DNA of 64,000 bases from Pestalotiopsis fici W106-1 (GCF_000516985.1 NW_006917097.1:3324593-3388592), one strand, 5' to 3'; numbered from the stretch's first letter, positions 31,872 through 45,084 are shown. The notes: generated from the sequence alone by a model not told the origin. Numbers and translations: made by a program.

Positions 31872-34166
31872 TTACTGCGCAACCCCACCACCCACGTAGC
31901 CCGTACCACTTCCCCGTCCACCACCAGTGCGATTCGTCGTGGCCTCGGGCCGGGGGACCACGGTATCGGCATAGCGAACCCAGCCGTCGGCGGAGTCGGG
32001 GACCGTGGCCTCGCAGGTAACGACGCTGACGAGCAAATGGTTCAGCTCGCCGCGCGACCGGCGCCGGCCGTCGGCCAGCGTGACGCGCCAGTGGAGATGC
32101 GTCTGCAGATACGGCACCACGTGCTCTGGACGTAGGCTGTCGAGCAGGCCCGCGAGGTAGCGCTCCGCCAGGGCAATGGTCAGGGGCACCTGGCCCGTGA
32201 TGCGCAGACCCTCGGCGCGTCCCTTCTGGCAGTTCTCGCAGGCCGTATCAGCGTCCTGGCCAAACGTCGCCACTACGCCCACGTGCCCGTGGTTGGTCGG
32301 GTAGAGCATGGGCGCCGCGTCGTCGGGGTCTCCCAGGAATACGTGCACGACATAGTTGCCGTCCAGCTCGGCCTTTTCGGCGCGAATGTTGACGAGCCAT
32401 TCTAGGTATTTGTGGTCGTTGCCGACGAGCTTCTTGATGTCCCGGTCTTCCTGGGGCTTTGATGGTGTCGAAGATGCTGCTGCTGGTGGTGGTGTTGCTG
32501 CAACGGGCACTTGTTCCGGTACCTGTTCAGTCTGGATGGTGATTTCAGGGCTGGCGCTGGGTTTTGCGATCGCCGGGGCCTTGACGGTAGCAGCGACATG
32601 GGCCTCGGCCCTGGTCTTGAGATTTTTGACCGAGGCGTCGAACGCGGCGCCGGTGCTCGCCAGAATATTGGCCAGCGAGGCGCTCTGGTAGAGGCGCCTC
32701 AGCTCCTGAGCGATATCCTCGCGCCTGGGGAACAGCCAGTCCTGCGTCTCGGGGTAGACGTAGCCAAACGTCTTGGTGGACCGGACGCCCTCGGAAGTCC
32801 AAAAGGTCCCGCCGCTCGTGGGGCTGCCGCCGGGGAACTCGACAAACGGCATCAGCGGCGTGGCCGCCGACTCGGTGCTGCCGGCGCGGGTGTAAAAGTT
32901 GCCCTCGGCGGCCGGCCGGGGCGTCACGTAGGTCGCCGTGTTGCCCGGGTCGTCGTGCAGCGCCTGCCAAATGGCAAAGAGGCGGTCGACGTTGGTGTGG
33001 TGCAGCCAGAAGATGGGATCAAACGCCGCGACGGGCGGCGACGCCATTTGCCCGCCGCCGCCGACGTAGTTGTGAATGGCATTGTGAATATCCTCGATGC
33101 TACCCCAGCCCTCGAACCCGGGCGTGATGGACTGGCTGTCGAAACGGTTGTTGGACGCCGCTCCAAAGTTGGTGTAGGACTGGAGAATGTACAGGACACG
33201 TTCCGTAAGATTTCGGCCTTTTGGTGAAGACTGTTGGCCTTGGAAGAATGCAGACAGCTGCTGCTTCATTGCTTGTTCGTCAGGGGTGTCAGATCCCTGA
33301 GAAGGGAAACGCACAGTCGCGTTGACATCCGGGAACTAAGGCTTGATTAGTTATATGATCTGTGACGGAAATACGGATCATATATCATACCCAATTGATG
33401 TTGTCATCACTGGCAGACTCCCTGAATGTATATGACGCCAGGGGGTTTGGCTTGATGGGGGCCTCTGCAGAGGTCTTGGGCCTGGCGACCTGGTTGTTGG
33501 CATCGATACCTGCCTCTGCTGGGAAGACGGGAAGATCTGGTCGGGCCCAATCCCAGTAGGGCATGCGGAACGTCTTTGCTGCCTTGACATAGTCGGCCTT
33601 TCGTTCAGCGTCACTGAAGCTGTTGGCTACAGCATTAACGTGTTTGTATAATTCAGCCTGGTTTGCCAAGTATTAGTCCCGGTCGCCCAAGGGATGTAGG
33701 TATCGAGTCCCTTACTTCAAACAAGGCAAGGTAAGGGCGGTGCCAAGGGAGAAACAAAATGGAACTGTGTGTACAGAAGCCACCGAACCCACGAGATCCG
33801 CTAACGGGCTTCATAGTATTCCAGTCTCTGTCTGGCCATTTCGTGTATGGGAAGCCATGAATTCCTGTAAACATTAGCACATTCACCTTCTCATCCATGA
33901 CATCTGTGTTGAGTTTTACCTGAGATCTGAAAGTATGAAAGCGGTGCATTCTCGGCCACGGAGTTTTGGAACCTCTCTAGACCCAAGAGATATAGGTTCC
34001 ACTGATCTGGCTGATTCTTTATCATGTCACGAACTTCCAAACGTGCCGGGGGCTTGGCTATATCGTGTCAATATATATCCTCGTATGTCAGATAGTCACT
34101 ATACTTACCAGAGTCATCAGGTTTGATGCCATTTATGATGACTGGACCATTTGTACCGTCCGACAT
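31872..34166 (-). CDS. Tyrosinase (type-3 copper, polyphenol oxidase)
   Basis: Five exons (minus): 34166-34109, 34057-33920, 33864-33716, 33657-33391, 33335-31872; introns of 51, 55, 58 and 55 nt; 691 aa. Tyrosinases oxidise monophenols and o-diphenols to quinones, feeding melanin or cross-linking. Copper ligands are visible: CuA His68 (SGIHGFPY), His98 in CTH and His107 in PWHRPY; CuB His288 and His292 (EDIHNAIHNY) and the HH of FWLHHTNVDRL (316/317). Cys96, two residues before His98, is the usual fungal Cys-His thioether position. No signal peptide, as usual for cytosolic fungal tyrosinases. After about residue 450 come a Pro/Ala/Gln linker and a C-terminal domain (EYLVNIRAEK-like, YVVHVFLGDP), corresponding to the lid that keeps the proenzyme latent. 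Length fits the long proenzyme form. Confidence 0.95.
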
Positions 34167-35722
34167 GATGGTATATAATTCAAGTTTGTTATTTCGTTGT
34201 ATGTGTGCTGCTAAAGATGAACTCGATCTTCGTAACAAGCACTTATGACTTGGGAGGTGGTCAAGAAGTCCGTGAGTATTTATATTACAGAATTAGGCAA
34301 ATATTGTTGATCGTCCTAGGTTCACATCACATTCCTGTGGCGTTACACACTGCTTTTCCAGGCAAACAGGATCATCACGGAAGATACCCCGGCTGCCTAC
34401 AGCTTCTCGTAGGCGAATAGTCTGTCGTGACCACAAAAAGCCATAAGCAGCCGCAGTCTCTGGGCGAACATGTAGATGTATTGCCCGTAGCGGTAAAGGA
34501 AACCAACTTTGGTAGGGCAGTGTCTAACCACGAGTTGCGCCACTGCTGACGTTTGCTTTTCGAGACAAATGCCTAGCTAGGTAGTCTTGAAGTCCTTGCG
34601 CCAAGTTGTGCCTTCTACGGGCTTTGCCAAGCATTGGCTGCTTGACCCGAAACATGAAGAGACAAGAAAAGTTCCGAGGTTGTCATACTTGAGGACTTGC
34701 AGTGTTCGCCTTTTTGGATTTATTGGATCACTCAGGGTACACAGCCAGGCACGGAAGTATTTCCGCGACGCATTGAGCTGCGTTCCTTAAATGTCATACT
34801 AGCACAAAATTACTGGCTTTGGTTTCTTGCCCGGCCGCTGTATGTTAATCTTTGAGGCAGAAAGCTTCCTAATCAGCCGTGGGAACTATCTTGATGTCGT
34901 CTGAACTCAACTTCTACTATCCAGGCCAAGAGAGCCTCCCATCAGGAGCGATGATGCGTTATGGACGCGGACGTCCAATGGTATGCAGCATCGTATATCA
35001 CAAAACACATGACCGTCAGACACTCCTGGGCTGACGTATTTGCCTGCGGCAGCAACGGTAATCTGATGATGGGATCGGGATAAGAGGTGAATGTGCGTGG
35101 CGTTCGCAAGCTGGCCAATCATGTCGACGTTGCAAAACGGGTGATGCGGCTGGGGGATAAGGGCGTTCGTTGTCTTTAGTCAGCTGAAAAGTCCAAATGC
35201 CGAGCAGGGCTGAATTCTCCATTGCCGAATCTAGGATAGGTACTTACTACATCATTAGATTTGATAAAACAAGGGTTCTCTTTGGGATTCATCGAGCAAA
35301 AGTTCAGGTGCATACATAGTCATTGATATGATAGTCGTATCATCTAGATGCGCACCTTGGACATTACACTCATATTACAGAGCCGTTTTCCAGATTGCCG
35401 TCGAAGGATGAAGCTCATGTGTTGCAGTCAATAAGACGAGCTTGCCGCTGGCCTTGCCGATCCACCTACGAAGTTTCTACATCTTGCCTTTCAATGGGTG
35501 CACAGGCTCTCTAAAGAACGCGATGAGCAGGCGTTGAGCACTGAGAGATGAATCTGTCTTTCATTTCTTCGTAGTGTCTCCAAGAGATCGCGGGTTGGAA
35601 TTCCATACGTTGAGGTTATAAGATTATGAGAAAGTCCACTTTAATTTTGGGGTCCAGAATATGTACAATGGTATCTTAAAAAGTCGTCAATCATATCAGT
35701 TTTCCTTTTGCTCTGTACACAA
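34167..35722. other. Intergenic
   Basis: About 1.55 kb between the tyrosinase 5' end and the kinase 3' end. Only frames under 90 codons; no motif, repeat or RNA gene recognised. Confidence 0.5.
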
Positions 35723-37935
35723 TCATTGCGCCTTCTTTTTCTTTCCAGCAACTGCCGCACCAAGCATTCCGGCAAGTCCTTGCTTGTCTCCAGCGATAGC
35801 AGCCCAACTCTTCGCCACGGGAAGCGAGGGCTTCCTAGCAGGTCTTGCAAATTCAGACTGTTCTTCGCTTGCCAAACTGATAGTGTCTTGAACTGATCCT
35901 CCATGTTGTGAGCCTATTTCGACGAGTAAATCGTCAGACAGGAAAGTCTTGCTTGCGACTTGGGGTGCCGGATTCATAGCCTGGGATATTCCCAAGCCAT
36001 ATTCCGCCCCCCGGGATTCGGTTGATTCATTGTTGTTGGTCTTGACCAGAATCTTGGACGCACTTGGGCTTGGGTTCGGAGATAACCCACTGCTAGTCGT
36101 ACGCCGGCTGAACAGCGATGAGGCCATACTATCAATGGTGCTGTCTGTCAAGTTTGCATCACGAGGGGTGCTTGGCGTCCCAGATCTTCTTGGTGTTGAA
36201 GGGTTGATTGGCTGTGGCAGTCTAGAGGCCGAGGGGTGAGAACGAAGCGAATAATTGGGCAGAGAGCCCGTCGATTTACGCATATCTGGCCCAGATGGTC
36301 GACGCGGCTTGGGTTCCTGGGCCGTATTGACAACTGGTTCAGGTGGGTTACTGTAATGTCGATTTGGTGATTTGAGCTTCGGGCGAGCTGCTCCAGGACG
36401 GGGAAGATGACCTTGCTGAGGTTTGGTCTCTAGTTCGCTATTACGCCGTTTGGCTTCATCAAGCTGCTTGGTCACATGTGCCAGGTCTCTTGCAAACTTT
36501 TGTTGCTGGTTTTGAATCCTCATATCATAAGTCATCACGGCAGCTTCAAGAGTGTTGAGTCGTTTGCCGATGCGTTCATTTTCTCTGGCCAGTGAGTTCC
36601 GTTCGTTGCATATTATGGCGTAATCTTCATCCAATAGTTGAGTGAGAGCCCGGGGCGATGCTTTGCAGCAAGGATTAAAGTAAACTTGCTCTAACCCGCC
36701 GAGTCGGTAAAGCTCCCTGCTTACACCAGTCGTGTCGGGCCGTTTCTCTGGGTCGACATCGGTCATTGACCTGATCAGTGTGATGATATGCTTTGGCCGG
36801 TATGTTGGAGCTCGGGCATCTGCAAAGTCTTGTGTTGCAAGAGCTTGCTTTTCGGACTTTTCGAGGAACAAATTGAGTTGGTCAAGCTTGAGCTTCCAGT
36901 CGACTTGTTTCAGGATGTTGGAGAAGTCGGACTGCTTCATTCCGTACATGATGGCTGCAATGTTCAAGAAAACGAGTCCAAGCGAGTAGATGTCGCCGCC
37001 CGTTTTCATAGACCAGCCCCCCGAACGAGAGAAACGTTCAGGGGCGAACCATTTCTTCGTCCCTATTTCTTGGCATGTCATGGTATGTTCCTGATCTGTG
37101 ACGTCTCTCGAGATGCCAAAGTCGGCCAGATGGACTTGGCCCGGGCTTACGAGTATGTTCTCGGGCTTCAGATCCAGGTGACGAATGTTGGAGTCGTGAC
37201 AGTACTTGAGCGCTTCGGTCAGGCAGCCCATGGAGCGGCGAAGATAATCCAAGGGACAGCCACTGCTAACAATATCAGGCTTCTGGATCGCATATGGGTG
37301 ATCGATCGCGCTTGTGTCACGGAGTTCTAGTTCTCCTAAACGTTCGAGGATATCGGCACGGTCGCCGCCATCGAATCGAAGGTCGTCCAGATCATTGAGC
37401 AGGCTTGCGAGATCGCGAGTGGCGGCGGGCCAGAGCAGCAGATAAAGCTCTTTGCGGTGGTTACTGTACGTGCCGATCAATCGCACAATATGATCGTGGC
37501 ATAATCTTTCGAGGTTGTCGGCTTCCGCTCGGAGTATATCGACGAATCCCTTCAAGCGTTTCCTGGCCAAAACAACCGAACGGTTCTTGTGTGTATAGTT
37601 GAGTTTCTCGACTTCACCTTGACCTCCTTGGCCCAGCTTCTGAACAATTGTCGACTTGAGCTTGCTGTGGAGTTTCTTTGCTTCCGCGACGTCTGTTGTG
37701 TGCTTGCCACTATTTCGAAGCACGTGTTAGCCAACGGCGAAGATCAACGTCCTCAAGCAGGGACACAGAGATGCGAGTTTCCAACATACCAGCCAGACCA
37801 ATCGCCCTCGGCCTGCGCCCACAAGTCAAGAGCCTGGCGCTCGTACGCAGCTAATTGCGCCCTGTCGAGCTGGCTGACCCGACTGTGAGCGTGCGGTAAT
37901 ACTACCGTCTGCCAACCATTGGCAGTGTCGGCCAT
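35723..37935 (-). CDS. Serine/threonine protein kinase
   Basis: Two exons (minus): 37935-37790 and 37709-35723, with an 80-nt intron (GTATGT...AATAG); 710 aa. A 65-aa N-terminal region precedes the kinase domain (about 70-365). Catalytic features: Gly loop LGQGGQGEV (from 75), Lys99 in LARKRL, HIVRLIGTY, catalytic HLDLKPEN (Asp228), DFG (Asp245) and APE (272) in GTKKWFAPERF. All key residues are present, so it should be active. The C-terminal 300 residues contain a short coiled coil (about 400-470, ERNSLARENERIGKRLNTLE) and a long Ser/Pro/Arg-rich disordered tail ending GKKKKAQ. I cannot assign a named subfamily. The tail could mediate localisation or regulation. The short N-terminal exon is supported by a clean splice; a GTG further upstream is not used. 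Confidence 0.9.
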
Positions 37936-40130
37936 GGCCACTGTTCCTTGAAGTGGGCAGATCAGATCTCCAATCAGTAGATCTCGGTTGGCGCAAACAT
38001 GGCCCTACTTTTCGCAAGACGATAAGAAAGTCGCAGAGCCATCTGGCGGTTGCGCGCAATGAGAGACAAGGAGAAGAATTGTTCTCTCTGTGAGCTGACA
38101 AGAAATCCCGGAGGTAAGGTAAGCGGGTAGAGAGTCGGCGCACCGAATAAGACCACCCCGCCATTACCTCCTACTGGTTGTGTTTAACCTACAGTGGATA
38201 GTCGCTCTGCACCGCCCATAAGCGAGAGGCGCAAACCGCCAAGCAGAGGGGCTGAGCCTGCAGCTCTTACATCTCCCGCGAGTGTGAGAGTAATGTAGTA
38301 GGAAGTCCTGCAACGGACATTGAGCAGAATATAGTCCACGAGCCGACTGGCTGAAAACATGAACCATCTTTGGCGAGTATAGGATCATATGGATCTCGGT
38401 CTACAAAGCTGTTTATAATGGAAAAAGCTAAATTACCCACACTCAAAGGGATATATGGGGGCATTACTATACAACATCTCAATTACTACTAGTGAACAGC
38501 GCAGGACCCTGGGGCCTGGAGCTCACTTGATGCGCAGTAGCCAGGTCAGCCGGCGTTCGCTCAAATCGTATTTTCATCCAATTCAGTGTACTGGAACTTT
38601 AGTGATATCGAAAATCCAAGCCAAGAACTGCGCATATGTGATCTTTTGAATTTCTCCTATTATTATATATTACTAGCTATTATTGTAGTATTGAAATAAA
38701 GGTTAACACCTACCTAGTAGGTATCATACTCATCGGGCATCTTCATGTAATTCATTCCCTGCCTCGGAAGAGGATCAAGGGGGCCGACTGTGAAAATAAA
38801 TCATCGCTCTTTTGCTTGTTGGATGCAGGAATAGCGACAGGCCAACGGGTGCTGGAAGTTCCCGATGCAAGGCCCGACATAAGATCCCACCAGTCAGTCC
38901 AACATGGACACTACTACTGTGTAGTAGGTCCTGATGCGGGGTCAAGATCTACCGCTCAACCGCTGGACTGGATTGGACCGTGGACTGGACCGTTGCATGA
39001 ATATTACACAGTTTTTCTGTTCGGTAGTGTATAACTCTCGTATGGCCACAAGTAGGTAATATGCAAAAGATACAACTCAAAAAGAAATATTTCTGGTGCA
39101 TCGTTGCTTATTCTGCCCACGGCCTGCCATGCAAGCCATGCTAGGGGAACTCGAGTGACCAGAAAAGTGATAGATCTTCTCCCCTCCCTCTAACGCGCCA
39201 ATACGAATCGTACACATGGTAAGCTGTTACCCGTGCGTGCACTGCTTCGTACATACTGCTGTACATGAACAGAAGATTTATTATTATTACCTGACAGGCT
39301 TCATGACAAGCGTAGCCGGAAATTGGTTACCAAGTAACATTACGCAGACTGGGGGGAAATGGCGGTCTATCCCCATCCTGGTCAAATCACTCTCCGCCAA
39401 GTAGAGCTACCAAGGAGCCCGCCCCGGCCCAGGCCCCGCGGAGAGGAGGACGAGGAGGGATTGGGGAGGTTTGGGAAGGGAGGGCAGGAGACAGAACCTA
39501 GAGGCAAGACAGGAGGAACCTTTCTGCATTTTTGGGGGGCACAAGCGCTACCTACTAGGTTAGCTAGGCTAGCTCTTGAAGCCGATCTAAAGTCCGTCTC
39601 TTCCCATCTCTTTTCGCTTTCACAGGGTCCAAGTTTGGTCTAAAAGTCGTCAGCACAAGAACCTCTCTCAGTGAAAGTGCTGACGGCCATTAATAAGCTT
39701 TTGACGGCCGTCAACCACGCCCTTTTCTCGACGTCGTTTTTGTGTGTTGCTGAGCAAGCAACCCGCTGACGTATCTCGTTTCCTTGGACGACGAGGATCC
39801 GAATCCCATGTCGATATCACTACTGACCATTGGACGCGATCCATTATCACCACCACTTATTGTGTTTGGCAGCCGTTGTCCACAGCGGAAGAAAAAAAGT
39901 GTGTGGACGAGTTGATGGTTTCCCCTTGACCATCCATTGTCTTGCCGCCACGCTTCTCAAACAGTCTCAAACCTACGCTCGGGGCCCGCGCCACGGGATA
40001 CACTGAATATACAGCTCCCGCGCCGTGGACTATAGTTTGGGGCAGTGAATACTCGGAGTCTACGTGAGGCTGTCACGTTAGTGCGAGCTGAGACCCAGGA
40101 ACCCGGTAGCTGGGGTCACAGTGTGTACCT
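37936..40130. other. Gene-poor region upstream of the bZIP gene
   Basis: About 2.2 kb without a supportable gene. The right half may be a long 5' UTR or promoter of the bZIP gene. TACCTACCTAGTAGG-type sequence near 38707-38720 and TAGGTTAGCTAGGCTAGC near 39557-39574 are small imperfect palindromes. No transposon features. Confidence 0.4.
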
Positions 40131-42363
40131 ATGCTCGGTCCAGCCACGGCCACCTACATACCTTACTCCAGAACTGCCCAAGCATCAATGCGTGTCATGC
40201 AGTCTGATCTGGCGATCCTGAATGCCGCCCAGTATGAAGATGGGCTCTCATCAAGCAGAGGAGGCCATGGTCCTGCTGTGCCGATGAAAGCAATCCCCTC
40301 TGTGCGCGAAGAAGCTCCTTCAAGGAAACGACCGAGGGCCGCCTCTACTGCTCAGGCATCGCAGGCGGACCATGAGGAGGACAAGAAGAGGGCAAGAGGT
40401 CGGCCCCGACTGGATCCCAAAGACCAAACTCCGCAGGATGTAAGTCGTTGATACTGAGTATCGCTCGCATTTCTGCTCCCTCCACAGAGTGTGATATATT
40501 TCTGTGAGACTTGCAATGTTATCCCATGTCTACGCAGAACCACACTCATCGTGTTTAATCTCATCTGACAATTTGACAGAGGCGACGTACTCAAATTCGC
40601 AATGCGCAAAGAGCCTATCGAGATCGCAAAGAGAGCGCCATCAGTACGCTTGAAAAGGAAGTTGATGGCCTAAAGGAAGCCAACGAGCAGATGAGCTCAG
40701 CTTATCGCAAACTTTTCGACCTCGCGACCAGGAAAGGGCTCCTCGATGGCGCACCAGAGCTCAGTCAACAACTGATGCAACTAGATGCACTTGCCAAGAC
40801 GGCTGGCATGAACTCCCCCAAGAGCGAGGAAGAAGCCGAATCGTCTGATAGTGCCCGTGGGCGAAAGTCTAGCAACCCGTCATCCGTGGCCGATGCTCAC
40901 ACAGAAAGCCATCAACAAATGCAGCCTCAGCAACATAATCCTATGCAGCAGCTTATGGGTGGTATCATGGTCACACATGAACCATCAACCTTGCCCAGCC
41001 AGATGCATAGTCACCCAATGCCAGGCGCCCCTTTCCACGGAATGAGCATGGGCTATGAGATCATTGCCCAACCCACGTCCCAAAACGCGAGTTTCCCACA
41101 GACCCTTTCTTACGATCAGTCAACGCTATTTAATACCAACTGGATGCAAGCTCCAGCCGCCTGGAATACCTTGTCAAGCCCGGCAAGCTATGCACCCCAG
41201 GAACCTCAGTTTAGCCGGCGGCTGCAACGGACTGCTCTGCAACGAGCGGCAAAGCTGATTTCCATGAAGGACCCCCCACCAGAGAGGCTCACTCGAGTGT
41301 TTGGCTTCTCTCGCCTCTTTGAGACCTACGAACAGATCCGCGATCGCCTCATGGCTTGTCTCGATCGGACTGAAACGGAGGACCTATCATATACAGGCTA
41401 TCCTCTCCAGACCGTAGGTGGTGCAGGTACGCATTTCCCAGAGATGCATGCTGGCGGTCCTGGAAACGGCCTGAACCCAAAGACATTTCCAGAGGCTCGA
41501 CCTGGTCGGCCGGCCAGTCGTGCACCATTTTCGGTAGGACCCTTCGAGAGGCATACCGAGATGATTCGCAGGTCTCTAACGAGCCTGGCCGACTCCATGC
41601 TTTTCCCAGGCTTCGATGGCGTCTTCTGGGATCCTGACGAAGTGGATTTTTACTTGAAGTCGAATGGTGTTCATATACCTGCCCGCGCTGATTACCACGT
41701 CGTTGAGATATTGGATGATGCCTTTGCTGGTCCACCGCCTTCCCTCATTTCCCAGACCGAAACATTATCACCAAGCGCAGTGCCATCGAGTAACTCTTCG
41801 TCGAATGCTAGTATTGGCCAGCAAATGCCATCGACACTACAAACACCTTCAACATCTGCAACAAGTCGCAGTCATTCTAGTACCGATGGATCCAATGACA
41901 ATGCAACGATTCCAATGAATGTGCCGCTTGATATGTGGCAATCGCACATTTCCTCACAGGTAGACGCAGACGAACAGTTCTCTAATGCCTACACACACGT
42001 TCCGCCTACGAACATGGCCAATTTCGCCTCCAACATGCCGTCGGCCTTTGGTGATCCATCATTGCTTGGGTCTGTACCTGGTCATCACCACCAGCATCTC
42101 CTCGGCATGCCAGTATCACACTTTGACGGTCTACCCACTTTCATCCAGCCTCCGGCGCCGAGGAAACAGAGGTGGAACATCAATGTCGAGAAATTCATTG
42201 ATGGTGAGTATAGCCTTGCCAATGACTGCCCATTAATGCAGCCGCTGACTGATTTGTAGAACTTATTGCAAGGACCATGTGTCTAGGCAGAACTCCTGGT
42301 TTCAGACCGCGAGATGTCGATGTAGCATTTTGGGCCAGTGTGGTGGTTCCTGGATCATCCTAG
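40131..42363 (+). CDS. bZIP transcription factor (Yap/AP-1-like basic region)
   Basis: Three exons: 40131-40439, 40580-42203, 42260-42363; introns of 140 and 56 nt; 678 aa. The first intron splits the basic region: ...ARGRPRLDPKDQTPQD joins RRRTQIRNAQRAYRDRKE. The NAQRAYRDR core resembles the Yap/AP-1-like fungal bZIP consensus, and a leucine-zipper-like helix (ISTLEKEVDGLKEANEQM) follows. It should bind DNA as a dimer in the nucleus. Downstream are Gln/His/Met-rich disordered stretches, a conserved-looking block (RVFGFSRLFETYEQIRDRLM; later VFWDPDEVDFYLKSNGVHIP) and a short C-terminal helix encoded mainly by exon 3 (KFIDELIARTMCLGRTPGF). No Cys-rich redox domains like those of Yap1 are seen, so a redox-sensor role is not implied. 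The ATG at 40131 is the first; Met20 or Met23 could also be the start. Confidence 0.88.
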
Positions 42364-43259
42364 AGCACAGCACGATACACAGCCTATAACAGCATCATGC
42401 ACAAAGAAAAAGGAAAATTGGTTTTTATGCCGCCAAAAGGAGCAAAAGTTGACGGAATAAAGGCGAACACGGCTGATTGATTCAAAACGGCGTTGCATAT
42501 AACATCTGGTAGCATACCTGCACACACAATCTGGTGTTGGGATAGCATGGGCATCGTTGACGCATTTCTGGAGTTTGCATATTGGATTAGGGAAACTGGT
42601 CGAAGTTGGAGAGCAGAGATTCTTTCTTGATTTTGAATAAGAAATACTTTTGGAATCAAGTATAGTTGCTGCCCAGGTCGTGTGATGTCTACTAGAAATG
42701 GAGTTCCCGACATGAATGTGAAGTAATGTCTGAAGCACTGCATTGTCAGTCCGATTGATGAAAGATGATAAAATGGTACTTGTATTACAAAAGAGACTGC
42801 TGCAAAAGCAGCAAGCTCCAGAGGTCCTCAATAGTAGGTATATATAGTACTAAGCCTCAACACATCTAAGTGCTCTTGATGTTCGAGGTTGAAGCAGAGA
42901 GAGCTTTCGGACGTGCATTGCTGCTGTAAGTGACTGCCCCGAGGCGCTAAAGATCGAAGCTGCGGAAGCTGCCAGCTCCAACTCTCAGCTCTTAGCTCCA
43001 CTGAAAAAAAGTCCCGAAGCTCAGCGAAGCTCCCATAGGCGGGCCAACCCCAAGCTGAGTAAACCCCGAAAACGAAACAAACGTCACCGGTCCGGTGCCT
43101 GTCAATCGACCGACCAACCACAAATCGCACGATCTATCCCAGTTGTATTCTTTTCCCTCTCTTCTCTCCGCCCCCTTGTGCTCTCTCGCCAGCGGCGTCT
43201 TTCAATACCACCCCTTCCAAAATATTCGCGGCAAAGACCGACGAACCGTCCAGGAAACG
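42364..43259. other. Intergenic
   Basis: About 0.9 kb between two plus-strand genes. A minus-strand frame of 158 codons (42355-42831) overlaps the bZIP 3' end and is Ser/Cys/Phe-rich with no motif; rejected. Nothing else seen. Confidence 0.45.
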
Positions 43260-44612
43260 ATGTCGCTGACACGCCAAGCCGAGAGGTCGCTCCTGGCGCC
43301 CGTCGTACGGCGTGCCACGTCCACAACGCCCATGGCCAACCGCACAATCGCCCTCCTCCGGACATTCCAGACCTCGACGCGCGCGCAGCTGCCGGTGCCG
43401 GGGCCGGGCGGATTCTCAACGGGCTCGGGCGTGGGGTCGGCGCCGCCGTCGTACTTTCAGCGACCTTCGCTGCCCGCCAACACAGTCATCCGGTTCGTCC
43501 CGCAGCAGACGGCGTGGATCGTCGAGCGCATGGGCAAGTTCAATAGGATTCTGCCGCCCGGCTTGACCGTCCTCGTCCCCTTTATCGACCGCATCGCCTA
43601 CGTCAAGAGCCTCAAGGAGCAGGCCTTTGAGATCCCGAGCCAGAGCGCCATTACCGCCGACAATGTTACCCTCGAGCTGGACGGTGTGTTGTACACGAGG
43701 GTGTTTGATGCGTATAAAGCTAGGTGAGTGCAGGAGGTGATGGGACGTGACTGTGCTCTCATATTACGAGGTGTTCTGTTGAACTTTCGTACAGATGGGC
43801 GTGGTGTCCCAAGAAGAGTTGACGAAACGCTAATCCGTAATGTTTTATTCCTACTTAGCTACGGAGTGGAAGATGCCGAATACGCCATTTCCCAGCTTGC
43901 ACAGACGACAATGCGTTCCGAGATTGGTCAATTAACGCTCGACCACGTCCTCAAGGAGCGGGCTGCCCTTAACACCAATATCACGGCGGCCATCAACGAG
44001 GCGGCGCAAGCCTGGGGCGTCACCTGCTTGCGTTACGAGATCCGCGACATCCACGCACCCGCCGCCGTTGTCGAGGCCATGCACCGCCAGGTGACGGCCG
44101 AGCGCAGCAAGCGTGCCGAGATTCTGGACTCCGAGGGTCAGCGCCAGAGCGCCATCAACATTGCCGAGGGAAAGAAGCAGAGCGTTATCCTGGCCTCCGA
44201 GGCCCTCAAGGCCGAGCAGATCAACCGCGCCAGTGGTGAGGCCGAGGCCATCCTCATGAAGGCCAAGGCCTCAGCCGCCGGCATCGATGCCATTGCTCGC
44301 TCGATAGAGACTGGTGGCGGTGCTGCCCAGGGCGCCGTCAGCTTGTCGGTGGCCGAGAAGTACGTCGACGCCTTTGGCAAGCTGGCCCGCGAGAGCACTG
44401 CCATCGTGGTGCCGGGCAACGTTGGCGATCTTGGTGGAATGATTGCCACTGGCCTGAGCGTGTATGGCAAGGTGGGCGAGGCCCAATCGAAAACAATGGC
44501 CGAGAAAATGGTCAAGAGGCTCGAGGATGGAAGCGATTCCACCGCTGCAAAGGACGACAGCATAGTGAGCGAAGTTGTCAAGGAGTTTGACAATACGACT
44601 GGAAAAAGCTAG
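43260..44612 (+). CDS. Mitochondrial stomatin-like protein 2 (SPFH/prohibitin family)
   Basis: Two exons, 43260-43723 and 43859-44612, with a 135-nt intron (GTGAGT...CTTAG); 405 aa. Residues 1-70 form a mitochondrial presequence, rich in Arg/Ser/Thr and poor in acids (SLTRQAERSLLAPVVRRATS). The SPFH core begins at NTVIRFVPQQTAWIVERMGK and runs through ILPPGLTVLVPFIDRIAYV, SAITADNVTLELDGVLYTRV and, across the intron, DAYKASYGVEDAEYAISQLA. Then come TTMRSEIGQLTLD and the heptad-rich AERSKRAEILDSEGQRQSAI oligomerisation region, typical of SLP-2. Family members assemble membrane-bound scaffolds on the mitochondrial inner membrane that organise respiratory complexes and proteases. Length and motif order match fungal SLP-2 proteins throughout. 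The exon 1 ATG is preferred because the presequence starts there; the frame upstream has no other suitable ATG context. Confidence 0.95.
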
Positions 44613-45084
44613 AGCCTTTCTCCTATCTAGGACGTGCCTGTGGGATTAAAAGCCCATTATACCGGCCACTACTAAGCGACGTTTCGGCTCATCACCACAT
44701 ATGCAAGGACGAGTGTACAAGAGAATGTGAGAGAAGAGGACCACTAAATACTATTGGAGAAGAGCCTGAACCATTAAAGGATGGACGGATGGAACAAAAC
44801 GAAAAAAGGCATGGCGTTTTTAATGGCATCACTTACAGTATCGCATCTCAATGCTTCAATGGGGTTTTCCCCCGTCATGTATTCATACTGTAAAACGAGA
44901 CAACCCATAGAAAGGAGCAGCTCAGCTCAGACACTAGTATCATTAATCATTTCCGTAGTTTGAGATGAGTGATCAAAGGCAAGAAGAAGAAGAAATCATT
45001 CTAATTTTCCATGTGTGCAATAAATTGCTCTACAAGCGATGGCCGATACGGAGACATCGCGTGAGGTGCCAGCCCCTCGATTCT
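44613..45084. other. Intergenic between convergent genes
   Basis: A 472-bp spacer between the stomatin-like gene (+) and MON2 (-). No gene or repeat recognised. Confidence 0.55.

Noticed and set aside
32511..33227. 238-codon plus-strand frame inside the tyrosinase gene
   Set aside because: GC-rich antisense shadow; the minus strand carries the CuB histidines.
36788..37330. 180-codon plus-strand frame inside the kinase gene
   Set aside because: Antisense of kinase motifs (HLDLKPEN, DFG); no domain of its own.
40131..40439. bZIP exon 1 as a separate short gene ending at its TGA
   Set aside because: The GTAAGT donor at 40440 and the basic region continuing in frame at 40580 show one gene.
42355..42831. 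158-codon minus-strand frame
   Set aside because: Overlaps the bZIP stop; Ser/Cys/Phe-rich, no motif.
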